Shown here piece by piece: positions 39,836 through 47,896 of a stretch of 64,000 nucleotides of DNA. The notes beneath the pieces are model-generated. The model was not told the DNA's origin. It did not search any database and worked only from the letters and a program-made list of their open reading frames with translations. The DNA is from Halomonas sp. SSL-5 (GTDB lineage: Bacteria > Pseudomonadota > Gammaproteobacteria > Pseudomonadales > Halomonadaceae). A program made the translations under genes and the position numbers. The DNA is taken from assembly GCF_030708455.1 (NCBI RefSeq), contig NZ_JAUYWF010000013.1, forward strand, positions 1 to 64,000, given 5' to 3'. Position 1 is the stretch's first letter; every line of letters begins with the position of its first letter.

Positions 39836-39844
39836 GCGTCTCCC

Positions 39845-39874
39845 CTGACGTGACCGGAGTGGATTCCCTATAAT
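39845..39874 (+). promoter_or_regulatory. Sigma-70 promoter of nadC
   Basis: CTGACG (39845-39850) and a perfect TATAAT (39869-39874) are 18 bp apart. An in-frame ATG at 39873 overlaps the -10, so it cannot be the translation start; ATG 39927 is left with a leader of about 45 bases. Confidence 0.7.
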
Positions 39875-39926
39875 GGACGTCCACGACCACCCCGGCCACC
39901 CCACGCCAACCTCGCGAGTGACCCGT

Positions 39927-40787
39927 ATGGACTATCAGGACACCCTGCCCTATCACACCAAGCTCGTCGAAGAGATCCGCGATGCCGCCGCGCGCCTGCT
40001 CGCCGAGGACGTCGGCCCCGGCGACATCACCGCGGGACTGATTCCCGCCGAGCAGCTCGCCCGGGCGCGGGTCATCACCCGCGAGGCCTGCGTGCTGTGC
40101 GGGGTGGCCTGGGTCGACGAGCTGTTCCGGCGCCTGGACCCCACGGTGGCGCTGCGCTGGCAGGCCGCCGACGGCGACGCCCTGGACGCCGGCCAATGCT
40201 TCCTCGAGCTGGAGGGCTCCGCGCGCAGCCTGCTGACCGGTGAGCGCGCGGCACTCAACCTGCTGCAGACCCTGTCCGCCACCGCCACCCACACCCGCCA
40301 CTACGTCGAGCTGATCGCGGACACCGGCGTGCGCCTGCTGGATACCCGCAAGACCCTGCCCGGCCTGCGCCTGGCCCAGAAGTATGCGGTGGCCTGCGGC
40401 GGGGGCCACAATCATCGCATCGGGCTATGGGATGCCTTCCTGATCAAGGAGAACCATATTGCGGCCTGCGGCGGCATCGAGGCGGCGGTACGCGAGGCGC
40501 GGCGCATCGCCAGCGACCTGCCGGTGGAGGTAGAGGTGGAGACCTTCGACGAGCTGGAGCAGGCGCTGGATGCCGGGGCCGACGTGATCATGCTCGACAA
40601 CTTCGGCCTCGACGAGATGCGCGAGGCGGTGCGCCGCACCGCCGGCCGGGCGACCCTGGAGGCTTCCGGCAATGTCGACGAGAGCACGCTGCGCGCCATC
40701 GCCGAGACCGGGGTCGACTGCATCTCCAGCGGCGCACTGACCAAGGATCTCAAGGCGATCGACCTCTCCATGCGCCTGATGGACTAG
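39927..40787 (+). CDS. nadC: Nicotinate-nucleotide pyrophosphorylase (carboxylating)
   Basis: Quinolinate phosphoribosyltransferase of NAD synthesis, acting after NadA/NadB. The 286-residue protein has the N-terminal [14 protein letters not shown] near 26, the PRPP-contacting [10 protein letters not shown] near 140, [16 protein letters not shown] near 155 and the C-terminal barrel motifs [12 protein letters not shown] and [12 protein letters not shown]. coli NadC has 297 residues. The start was placed downstream of the promoter at 39869-39874. The stop overlaps the GNAT gene stop on the opposite strand through CTAG. nadA lies 9.6 kb away, not in the same operon. Confidence 0.95.
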   Translation: MDYQDTLPYHTKLVEEIRDAAARLLAEDVGPGDITAGLIPAEQLARARVITREACVLCGVAWVDELFRRLDPTVALRWQAADGDALDAGQCFLELEGSARSLLTGERAALNLLQTLSATATHTRHYVELIADTGVRLLDTRKTLPGLRLAQKYAVACGGGHNHRIGLWDAFLIKENHIAACGGIEAAVREARRIASDLPVEVEVETFDELEQALDAGADVIMLDNFGLDEMREAVRRTAGRATLEASGNVDESTLRAIAETGVDCISSGALTKDLKAIDLSMRLMD

Positions 40788-41323
40788 GTTTCCAGCGCCA
40801 CCAGCGACCGCTCCAGGCGGTGACGCGACAGCCGCTCACCGCCGCGCTCCACCCACTCCTCGCCCAGGTCGCGCCAGCCGCGGCGCACGAGGCCCTCGGC
40901 CAGCATCAGGCTCGCCTCGATGCTGGCACGGCCCAGCCCCCGCTCGATCAGCATTCGCTCGGCATGGACCAGCAGCGTCGACCCGATGCCGCGCCGTGCC
41001 AGCGACGGCCAGACATAGAGCGTCACGATGCGCCCGCGGTGGGGTTCCAGTTCGAGGAAACCCACGCAACGACCATCACAGTCCGCCACCAGGGTCGTGT
41101 AGAGGGCCTGGCGCGCGGCCCAGGCGCTGGCGTCTCGTGGCAGCGCCGAAACCCAGGCCTCACGCTGCGCCCGGGTGTAGTGCGCCGCGGCGCCCTGCAT
41201 CACCGCATGGTGGAAGACCTCGGCCTGGTCGCCGGCGTCTCGCGCCAGGGCCTCGCGGTAGCGAATCCGCGGGGCGCGACGACACCGGGGCGCATCGCCC
41301 GGCGCTACAACAGTCTCGTTCAT
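40784..41323 (-). CDS. GNAT-family N-acetyltransferase
   Basis: A 179-residue single-domain GNAT protein. The acetyl-CoA pyrophosphate-binding loop is seen as [15 protein letters not shown] near residue 110, after the beta-strand IVTLYV. The substrate cannot be predicted; it is not close to RimI. It is convergent with nadC, overlapping by four bases at the stop codons, and divergent from trmO. Confidence 0.85.
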   Translation of the reverse strand: MNETVVAPGDAPRCRRAPRIRYREALARDAGDQAEVFHHAVMQGAAAHYTRAQREAWVSALPRDASAWAARQALYTTLVADCDGRCVGFLELEPHRGRIVTLYVWPSLARRGIGSTLLVHAERMLIERGLGRASIEASLMLAEGLVRRGWRDLGEEWVERGGERLSRHRLERSLVALET

Positions 41324-41415
41324 GGGAATCTCGCCACGCTGGATGTTGCCGAAAGACTACACAACGCCGGCCGACAGGCCAACTGCGGTCGCCGCCCCGC
41401 CGGAGGCCAGGCATA

Positions 41416-42165
41416 ATGCCGGCCATGAGCGATCCAGCCCCCCTCCCCGACGTCACCCTGTCGCCTATCGGCGTCATCGAGAGCGACTTCCCCGACAAGT
41501 TCGGCGTGCCTCGCCAGCCCGGCCTGGCCCCGTCGGCCCGCGCCACGCTCCGCCTGCTGTCCCCCTACGACGACCCCCTGGCGGTGCGCGGACTGGAGGA
41601 GTTCAGCCACCTGTGGCTCACCTTCCTCTTCCACCTCAGCCCTGAACGAACCGGGCCCGAGGGCTGGACGCCGCTGGTGCGCCCGCCGCGCCTGGGGGGT
41701 AACCGCAAGATCGGGGTCTTCGCCAGCCGCAGCACCCACCGCCCCAACCGCCTGGGGCTGTCGCTGGTCGAGCTGGTCGCGATCGACACCCGCCACGGTG
41801 TCAGGCTGCAGCTCGCCGGCGCCGACCTGGTGAGCGGCACCCCGGTCCTCGATATCAAGCCCTACCTGCCCTGGGCCGAGGCCAGGCCCGAGGCCCGCGC
41901 GGGCTTCGCCCCCGCGGCGCCCGCCAGGCTGGCGGTGCACTTCACCCACGCGGCCGAAGCGCTGCTGGCCAGTCGGGAGGACGGCGCCTCGCTGCGCACG
42001 CTGATCGAGGAAGTGCTGAGCCAGGACCCCCGGCCGGCCTATCGACACGGCGGCGAGGCGCGCCGCTACGGCGTGCGCCTGCGCGACCTGGACGTACGCT
42101 TCCGGGCCGTGGCGGCCAGCGACGGCGCGACCACCCTGGAGGTGCTGGACATCGTGCCGGCCTGA
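41416..42165 (+). CDS. trmO: tRNA (N6-threonylcarbamoyladenosine37-N6)-methyltransferase TrmO
   Basis: SAM-dependent enzyme that adds a methyl group to t6A37 to give m6t6A in some tRNAs. The 249-residue protein matches E. coli TrmO/YaeB (235). Family motifs are VIESDFPDKFGVPRQPGL near 18, LEEFSHLWLTFLFH near 62 and FASRSTHRPNRLGLS near 98, with DIKPYLP near 142. GGAGG lies nine bases before ATG 41416. Its substrate t6A is made by the pathway that includes tsaB in this window. A terminator follows at 42173. Confidence 0.94.
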   Translation: MPAMSDPAPLPDVTLSPIGVIESDFPDKFGVPRQPGLAPSARATLRLLSPYDDPLAVRGLEEFSHLWLTFLFHLSPERTGPEGWTPLVRPPRLGGNRKIGVFASRSTHRPNRLGLSLVELVAIDTRHGVRLQLAGADLVSGTPVLDIKPYLPWAEARPEARAGFAPAAPARLAVHFTHAAEALLASREDGASLRTLIEEVLSQDPRPAYRHGGEARRYGVRLRDLDVRFRAVAASDGATTLEVLDIVPA

Positions 42166-42172
42166 ACGACGA

Positions 42173-42195
42173 AGGGCCCTATTGGATAGGGCCCT
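42173..42195. terminator. Bidirectional terminator between trmO and purC
   Basis: AGGGCCCTAT-TGG-ATAGGGCCCT is a perfect ten-base stem with a three-base loop, lying between two convergent genes. Confidence 0.8.
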
Positions 42196-42222
42196 GCGTG
42201 ACGCCGGTTCGATGCAGCGACG

Positions 42223-42936
42223 TCAGTCGAAGCCGATGCCGATGCGCCGCCCCACCTCCTCGTAGGCCTCGATCACGCCGCCGAGGCCCTGGCGGAAGCG
42301 GTCCTTGTCGAGCTTCTCGCGGGTCTTGGCGTCCCACAGCCGGCAGCCGTCCGGGGAGAACTCGTCGCCCAGCACGATACCGCCCTTGAACAGGCCGAAC
42401 TCGAGCTTGTAGTCCACCAGCAGCAGGCCGCCATCGGCGAACAGCTTCTTGAGCACCGCGTTGACCTTGAAGGTCAGCGCCTTCATTTCGGCCAGCTGCT
42501 CCGGTGTCGCCCAGCCGAAGGTCTCGGCCAGCGACTCGTTGATCATGGGGTCATGCAGGGCGTCGTTCTTGAGGAACAGCTCGAAGGTGGGGGGCGTGAG
42601 CTCCTGACCCTCGGTGACGCCCAGGCGCTTGACCAGGCCGCCGGCGGCCAGGTTGCGCACCACGCACTCCACCGGGATCATCTCCAGCGCCTTGACCAGG
42701 CTCTCGGTATCGGAGAGGCGCTTCTCGAAGTGGGTGGGCACGCCCGCCTCGGCCAGCGTCTCCATGATGAAGGCGTTGAAGCGGTTGTTGACCATCCCCT
42801 TGCGGGCCAGCGACTCCATGCGCTCGCCATCGAAGGCGCTGGTGTCGTCGCGGAACTGGAGTATCACGCGATCCGGGTCATCGGTGGCAAAGACCGACTT
42901 GGCCTTGCCGGCGTAGAGTTCTTGACGCTTTTCCAT
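42223..42936 (-). CDS. purC: Phosphoribosylaminoimidazole-succinocarboxamide synthase
   Basis: ATP-dependent step of purine synthesis that joins aspartate to CAIR to make SAICAR. The 237-residue protein has the same length as E. coli PurC (237). Family motifs are [16 protein letters not shown] near 7, DDTSAFDG near 31 and [11 protein letters not shown] near 175, with [14 protein letters not shown] near 190. GGAGG precedes ATG 42936. It is the last gene of a dapA-bamC-MBL-purC run, comparable to the E. coli dapA-bamC-purC order. Confidence 0.97.
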   Translation of the reverse strand: MEKRQELYAGKAKSVFATDDPDRVILQFRDDTSAFDGERMESLARKGMVNNRFNAFIMETLAEAGVPTHFEKRLSDTESLVKALEMIPVECVVRNLAAGGLVKRLGVTEGQELTPPTFELFLKNDALHDPMINESLAETFGWATPEQLAEMKALTFKVNAVLKKLFADGGLLLVDYKLEFGLFKGGIVLGDEFSPDGCRLWDAKTREKLDKDRFRQGLGGVIEAYEEVGRRIGIGFD

Positions 42937-42976
42937 GGAAGCCTCCGGAGGCTTGGTCAGGTGGAAGGTTGCAGGC

Positions 42977-43783
42977 TCAGGCGATGGCCTGCCACGCCAG
43001 GCCATCGTCCTGGCAGGCCACCATCAGCCGCGAATCGTCACCGTCGAGCAGTGGCACCAGGGCCTCCAGCGCCAGCTCGGGGCGGTTGTTGTGTTCCGAC
43101 AGGTGCGAACAGGCGATGCGCTGCAGCCGGTCGAGGCCGAGCCGGGCCAGCAGCGTCGCCGCCTGGGCGTTGGCCAGGTGGCCCCAGTCGCCCCCCACCC
43201 GTCGCTTGAGCCGCGGCGGATAGGGGCCCTCGGCGAGCATGCGCACGTCATGGTTGCACTCCAGCACCAGGGCGTCGCAGCCGGCGAAGGCCTGGACCAC
43301 ATGCTCGGTGGGATGCCCGAGGTCGGTGAGCAGCCCCAGATGGCACCCGCCACCGCCCTGAAGACGGAACTGCACCGGCTCGCGAGCATCATGGGGCACG
43401 GTCACCGGGTCGATGCACAGGCCCTTCACGGCAAACCGTGCCTGGGGGGTGATCCAGTGGCGCTCGGGCAGCTCGCCGAGGCGCCCGGACGCCCAGGTGC
43501 CCGGGGTCAGCCACACCGGCACCCCGTAGCGCCGGGCCAGGGGCCCCACCCCGCGGATATGGTCACCGTGCTCATGGGTCACCAGCAGGGCGTCGAGCTG
43601 ACGCGGGTGCAGGCCCAGCCGGGCCAGCCGGCGTTCGGCCTCGCGCAGCGTGAAGCCGCAATCCACCAGCAGGTGGGTCTCGCCGTCGCTGACCAGGGTG
43701 GCGTTGCCCTTGCTGCCGCTGCCCAGGGAGGCGAAACGCAGCCGCCCGCCGAGCGGGGCGGCGCTCTTGCAGGCTACCGTCAT
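42977..43783 (-). CDS. MBL-fold metallo-hydrolase (YycJ/WalJ-like)
   Basis: A 268-residue metallo-beta-lactamase fold hydrolase. The metal-binding motif is [11 protein letters not shown] (HXHXDH) near 69, with a further metal His near 150-160 and Asp in LLTDLGH. The N-terminal [15 protein letters not shown] is characteristic of the YycJ/WalJ-like group. The start overlaps the bamC stop by one base (TGATG). The gene separates bamC from purC, which are direct neighbours in E. coli. Confidence 0.88.
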   Translation of the reverse strand: MTVACKSAAPLGGRLRFASLGSGSKGNATLVSDGETHLLVDCGFTLREAERRLARLGLHPRQLDALLVTHEHGDHIRGVGPLARRYGVPVWLTPGTWASGRLGELPERHWITPQARFAVKGLCIDPVTVPHDAREPVQFRLQGGGGCHLGLLTDLGHPTEHVVQAFAGCDALVLECNHDVRMLAEGPYPPRLKRRVGGDWGHLANAQAATLLARLGLDRLQRIACSHLSEHNNRPELALEALVPLLDGDDSRLMVACQDDGLAWQAIA

Positions 43784-44739
43784 CAGCGCAGCAGGCTCGC
43801 CACCCGCTCCAGCAGCTCACGTCGATCATCGGCACTGAGGTCGCCCTCGCTGGCGCTCTCGGCGCGCAGCAGGGTCCGCTGCGCCCCTTCGCTCTCCAGC
43901 ACCAGGCGAATCTCCCGCGGCGACGCCGACGACACCAACCCTTTCCAGAAGCCTTCGCGGCGCTCGGAAAGCGGCAGGTAGCGAATGCGATGGGAGTAGT
44001 CCGCCGGGGTGCTTTCCAGCAGCTCGCGGCTCCCCTCGACGGTGAAGTCCTGCTTGAGCTGGTACTCGAGCTCGGCCCAGGTACGCTCGATATCCAGCGG
44101 CACCTCGACCACCCACTCCTCGCCACGCTGGGCAAGGCTCAGGCGCTCATCGCCGGCCAGCCGCTGGGCCTGCAGGGAGGCGGTGCCGGACGCCGTGGCG
44201 CTGCGTGCGCCGAGGTACTGCGCCAGGGCATCCAGGCAGGCATCCACCGGGCGCCCGGACAGGTCGCAGCGCACCTCGCTGTCACCGGCACGCAGCCCCT
44301 GGCGCACGCTCAGGCGCCCCTGCTGGGTCTCGATCACCCCGCGGGCACTGTCGCTTTCGACCACGCCCAGACCGCGGCTGCGGGCGAAGCCCTCCAGCTG
44401 GGTCCAGACGCCGTCCGGGGCGGCGGCCACCACCAGCCAGGCGTCGTCGCCCACGCGGCGGCGTTCGACGAAGTCACGCTCGATACGCCCGGCGCCCAGC
44501 GGCTGCGGGGCAGGCGCCTCGAAGCCGTCGTCACTGGCGCGGAAGCTGCCGGCGGCGTCGGGCACCGGCATGGCGTCACGGTAGCGCTGCGAATCGCGAC
44601 CCTCGGGCAGCACCAGGGGCGCCGCCTGGCGGGCATCGGCGTAGTCGATATTGCGGTCGTGGTAATAGCCGTCGTCACGGGCACAACCGGCCAGGGCGAC
44701 GAGCGCCGCCAGCGGCAGCCATTTCAGCGCTGAGTTCAT
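43783..44739 (-). CDS. bamC: Outer membrane assembly lipoprotein BamC
   Basis: Lipoprotein of the BAM complex that inserts beta-barrel proteins into the outer membrane. The 318-residue protein has a lipoprotein signal (LAALVALAGC; the lipidated Cys is about residue 19), an extended N-terminal segment that contacts BamD in E. coli, and two helix-grip domains. Sequence conservation in BamC is low, so the position after dapA adds weight to the call. AAGGTAG precedes ATG 44739. Confidence 0.88.
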   Translation of the reverse strand: MNSALKWLPLAALVALAGCARDDGYYHDRNIDYADARQAAPLVLPEGRDSQRYRDAMPVPDAAGSFRASDDGFEAPAPQPLGAGRIERDFVERRRVGDDAWLVVAAAPDGVWTQLEGFARSRGLGVVESDSARGVIETQQGRLSVRQGLRAGDSEVRCDLSGRPVDACLDALAQYLGARSATASGTASLQAQRLAGDERLSLAQRGEEWVVEVPLDIERTWAELEYQLKQDFTVEGSRELLESTPADYSHRIRYLPLSERREGFWKGLVSSASPREIRLVLESEGAQRTLLRAESASEGDLSADDRRELLERVASLLR

Positions 44740-44784
44740 GGGTCTACCTTGCATCCAGTTCTCCAGGGTCCGGCGCGGTGCCGA

Positions 44785-45669
44785 TCAGTCGTCGATCAGC
44801 CCGGCCAGCTGCAGGGCTTCGCTGATGGTGGAGTGGTACTTCTCCGAGAGCCAGGTAAGCGGCAGGCGGATGCCCGGCTCGATCAGCCCCATGCGCTGCA
44901 GCGCCCACTTGACGGGAATCGGGTTGGACTCGATGCCCAGATTGGTATGCAACGGCATCAGGCGGGTGTTGAGCTGGTGGGCATGCTCGGCATCGCCGCT
45001 CACCGCGGCGGCACACAGGTCGTGCATGGCCTGGGGCGCGACGTTGGCGGTCACCGAGATGTCGCCGTGGCCGCCCATCAGCATGAAGTCGCAGGCGGTG
45101 CCGTCATCGCCCGAATAGAGCATGAAGCCGCTGCCCTTGAGGCGACCGATCAGGTCCTCGGCGCGCTCCAGATTGCCGGTGGCATCCTTGAGGCCGACGA
45201 TGTTGTCTACCTCGGCGAGGCGCAGCACCGTCTCGTTATAGAGGTCGGAGCAGGTGCGGCCGGGCACGTTGTAGAGGATCACCGGCAGCTCGCTGCCCTC
45301 GGCCACCGCCTTGAAGTGGCGATAGAGCCCCTCCTGGGTCGGCTTGTTGTAGTAGGGACAGACTGACAGGCAGTAGTCCGCCCCCACCTCGCTGGCGTAG
45401 CGGGCCAGCTCGACGGCCTCGGAGGTGGCGTTGGCGCCGGTGCCGGCGATCACCGGGATGCGCCCGTCGACCTCTTCCACCACGGCGCGTATCACGTCGA
45501 AGTGCTCGGCGAAGGACATGGTGGTGGGCTCGCCGGTGGTACCGGCGGCGACGATACCATCGGTGCCATGGTCGAGATGGAAGTTCACCAGGCGACGCAG
45601 CGCCTCCCAATCGATATCGCCATTGACCTTCATCGGCGTCGCCAGGGCGACGATGCTTCCCGTGACCAT
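44785..45669 (-). CDS. dapA: 4-hydroxy-tetrahydrodipicolinate synthase
   Basis: Condenses pyruvate with aspartate semialdehyde in lysine and diaminopimelate synthesis. The 294-residue protein matches E. coli DapA (292). The GTTGEPTTM motif near 44, the catalytic Tyr in [12 protein letters not shown] near 134 and the Schiff-base Lys in [14 protein letters not shown] near 162 are visible. GAGAGG lies upstream of ATG 45669; the longer in-frame reading to 45753 is not DapA-like. It is divergent from the peroxiredoxin gene. Confidence 0.97.
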   Translation of the reverse strand: MVTGSIVALATPMKVNGDIDWEALRRLVNFHLDHGTDGIVAAGTTGEPTTMSFAEHFDVIRAVVEEVDGRIPVIAGTGANATSEAVELARYASEVGADYCLSVCPYYNKPTQEGLYRHFKAVAEGSELPVILYNVPGRTCSDLYNETVLRLAEVDNIVGLKDATGNLERAEDLIGRLKGSGFMLYSGDDGTACDFMLMGGHGDISVTANVAPQAMHDLCAAAVSGDAEHAHQLNTRLMPLHTNLGIESNPIPVKWALQRMGLIEPGIRLPLTWLSEKYHSTISEALQLAGLIDD

Positions 45670-45827
45670 CCTCTCTATCCTCTCGGTTCGACTGCTGCCG
45701 GTTCGATTGCCGCGCGGCGCCCCGGCCGCACCGGAGCGAAAACTGGGCAGCACACTGCCCCAGGGAGCAAATGGTACTCAGGCGGCCCGAGCCTGTACAG
45801 CGGCACCATCACTTTCCGCGGAGCGCT

Positions 45828-45856
45828 TTGACAGCCGGGCGACGGTTGCGTGTAAT
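45828..45856 (+). promoter_or_regulatory. Sigma-70 promoter of the peroxiredoxin gene
   Basis: A perfect -35 TTGACA (45828-45833) and -10 TGTAAT (45851-45856) are 17 bp apart. The predicted start near 45863 gives a leader of about 39 bases with AGGAGG before ATG 45902. Confidence 0.82.
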
Positions 45857-45901
45857 CGATCCCTCGCCACTCTCACCCAGGTTCTCATCCAGGAGGCTTT
45901 C

Positions 45902-46390
45902 ATGAGCGTCAGCATCGGCCAACCGGTTCCCGACTTCACCGCCCTCGCCACCGGTGACAAGAGTGTCACCCTCTCCGGCCTCAAGGGCCGCCAGGTGGTG
46001 GTCTACTTCTACCCCAAGGCCAGCACCCCCGGCTGCACCACCGAAGGCGGCGACTTCCGTGACCGCAAGGCGGCCTTCGACGCCGCCAACACCGTGATCC
46101 TCGGCGTCTCCCGGGATGGCATCCGTGCCCAGGAAAACTTCAAGGCCAAGCAGGCGTTCAACTTCGACCTCATCTCCGACAAGGACGAGACGGTGTGCGG
46201 GGTCTTCGACGTCATCAAGCTCAAGAAGATGTACGGCAAGGAGCATCTCGGCATCGAACGCAGCACCTTCCTGATCGACAGCGAAGGCAAGCTGGCCCGG
46301 GAGTGGCGCGGCGTCAAGGTCAAGGACCACGCTCAGGAGGTACTCGAGGCGGCCCAGGCCCTGAACGACGGCAGCCTCGCCAGCGCGTGA
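45902..46390 (+). CDS. bcp: Thioredoxin-dependent peroxiredoxin (Bcp/PrxQ family)
   Basis: Cytoplasmic thiol peroxidase that reduces hydrogen peroxide and alkyl peroxides. The 162-residue protein has the N-terminal IGQPVPDFTA, the VVVYFYPKASTPGCTTEGGDF active-site region with the peroxidatic Cys near 45, and RSTFLIDSEGKL near the C-terminus. The resolving Cys five residues downstream found in E. coli Bcp (PGCT-X4-C) is absent; a Cys in ETVCGVFD near 95 may serve as an alternative. AGGAGG lies eight bases before ATG 45902. Confidence 0.93.
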   Translation: MSVSIGQPVPDFTALATGDKSVTLSGLKGRQVVVYFYPKASTPGCTTEGGDFRDRKAAFDAANTVILGVSRDGIRAQENFKAKQAFNFDLISDKDETVCGVFDVIKLKKMYGKEHLGIERSTFLIDSEGKLAREWRGVKVKDHAQEVLEAAQALNDGSLASA

Positions 46391-46398
46391 CAGCCACC

Positions 46399-46419
46399 AG
46401 GGCCGCCCGCGGCGGCCCT
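46399..46419. terminator. Hairpin between the peroxiredoxin gene and the permease gene
   Basis: AGGGCCGCC-CGC-GGCGGCCCT is a perfect nine-base stem. It abuts the stop codon of the minus-strand permease gene, and the T-content after it is weak on both strands. Confidence 0.6.
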
Positions 46420-47519
46420 CACTTCTCCGCCGCCACCTCACCACCATCAACCTGGCGGTGGCGCTTGATCCCCCGCGGCCAGGCGTAGACCAGCGCCTTG
46501 AGCAGGGTCGCCAGGGGAATCGCGAAGAAGATCCCCCAGAAGCCCCAGATCCCACCGAAGAACAGCACCGCCACGATGATCGATACCGGGTGCAGGTTGA
46601 CCGCCTCGGAGAACAGCACCGGCACCAGCACATTGCCGTCCAGCGCCTGGATGACCCCATAGGCGACCAGCACATAGAGGAACTCGTCGGTCATCCCGAA
46701 GTGGAAGCCCGCCACCGCGGCCACCGGCAGCGTGGCCACCGCCGCCCCGATATAGGGCACCAGCACCGAGAACCCCACCATCACCGAGAGCAGGGCGGTA
46801 TAGGGCAGCCCGAAGAAGGCGAAGGTGAGGAAGGCCACGGTGCCCACGATCATGATCTCGATGAACTTGCCGCGCACATAGTTGGCGATCTGGCTGTCCA
46901 TCTCGTGCCAGATGCGGGTCATCAGGGTCCGCTTGCGGGGCAAAAGCGACAGGATGAAGTCCACCAGCCGCTCGCGATCCTTGAGCAGGAAGAACACCAG
47001 GATCGGCACCAGCACCAGATAGATGATCAATCCCAGGACGTTGCCCAGCGAGGCCAGCGACAGCGTCAGGGCGCGCTGCCCCAGCTGGGTCAGTTCACGC
47101 CCGGCGGTGGCGATCCAGTTCTGGATCTGGTCCGGGGTGATCAGCTGCGGGTAACGCGCCTGCAGGTCGTCGAGCAGCTGCTGGCCACTGGCGAACATCC
47201 GGGGTGTCTCCTGCACCAGGGTCACCAGCTGGTTCCAGATCAGCGGCATCAGGATGAAGGCCAGCGCCAGCAGCAGACCCATGAAGCCCAGAAACACCAG
47301 GATCACCGCCAGCAGATGCGGCACGTGTCGCCGCTCCAGCCAGCTCACCGCCCCCTGCAGCAGGAAGGCGATCACCAGCGCAGTGAGGAAGGGGGCCAGC
47401 ATGCGCCCCAGGAAGATCACCACGGCGAAGCCCAGTACCAGCACCACCAGCAGGATCACCGCCTCCTCATCGGAGAGGTAGTGGTCGACCCAGCCCTTGA
47501 GCACCGCCCGCAGCGTCAT
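46419..47519 (-). CDS. AI-2E family transporter (PerM/YdiK-like permease)
   Basis: A 366-residue inner-membrane protein of the AI-2E/UPF0118 family, with about eight helices (for example LVLGFAVVIFLG near 30 and ILVFLGFMGLLLALAFILM near 75) and the conserved C-terminal VGFSVLVPYIGAAVAT near 260. Members include TqsA and sodium/proton antiporters, so the name does not fix the substrate. ATG 47519 overlaps the stop of the TusA-like gene (ATGA), which excludes the 67-residue longer reading. Confidence 0.9.
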   Translation of the reverse strand: MTLRAVLKGWVDHYLSDEEAVILLVVLVLGFAVVIFLGRMLAPFLTALVIAFLLQGAVSWLERRHVPHLLAVILVFLGFMGLLLALAFILMPLIWNQLVTLVQETPRMFASGQQLLDDLQARYPQLITPDQIQNWIATAGRELTQLGQRALTLSLASLGNVLGLIIYLVLVPILVFFLLKDRERLVDFILSLLPRKRTLMTRIWHEMDSQIANYVRGKFIEIMIVGTVAFLTFAFFGLPYTALLSVMVGFSVLVPYIGAAVATLPVAAVAGFHFGMTDEFLYVLVAYGVIQALDGNVLVPVLFSEAVNLHPVSIIVAVLFFGGIWGFWGIFFAIPLATLLKALVYAWPRGIKRHRQVDGGEVAAEK

Positions 47520-47764
47520 GTGGTGGGCTCCCCGCCCTTGCGGATCCAGTAGTGGTAGACACTGTCGCGCTCCTCCCTGGCCGGCATCTCGTGGTCGCTC
47601 TGCTCGATGTAGCTGGCGAAGTCTCGCCAGGAGCCGGCATCGGTGGCCCTCACCTCGAGAAGCTGACCAACCTCGAGCCTGGAGAGCGCCTGCTTGGCCT
47701 TGAGCAGGGGGAGCGGGCACGGCAGTCCGCAGACGTCGAGCACTTGGTCGGGTTGCAGAGACAT
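47516..47764 (-). CDS. TusA-family sulfurtransferase-like protein
   Basis: An 82-residue TusA/SirA-fold protein. The active-site motif CPXP is intact in CGLPCPLPLLKAKQAL (Cys near 16) and the fold's second half (VRATDAGSWRDFASYIEQ) is typical. TusA relays sulfur for tRNA 2-thiouridine; family members without the tus partners have other sulfur-trafficking roles. It is followed by the AI-2E permease with an ATGA overlap, an arrangement seen in other gammaproteobacteria. GGGAGTC precedes ATG 47764. Confidence 0.9.
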   Translation of the reverse strand: MSLQPDQVLDVCGLPCPLPLLKAKQALSRLEVGQLLEVRATDAGSWRDFASYIEQSDHEMPAREERDSVYHYWIRKGGEPTT

Positions 47765-47896
47765 GGAGACTCCCGGAAGAATGCAGGATGACGCCGCCGG
47801 CGTGCCGGCAGCGGGAACCCTAGGGATTTAAAGGCACTTTGCGGGGCGAATCAATGTCAGAGACTGGGCCCGCCTCGCCCGAAGGAGAGCTTGTCC

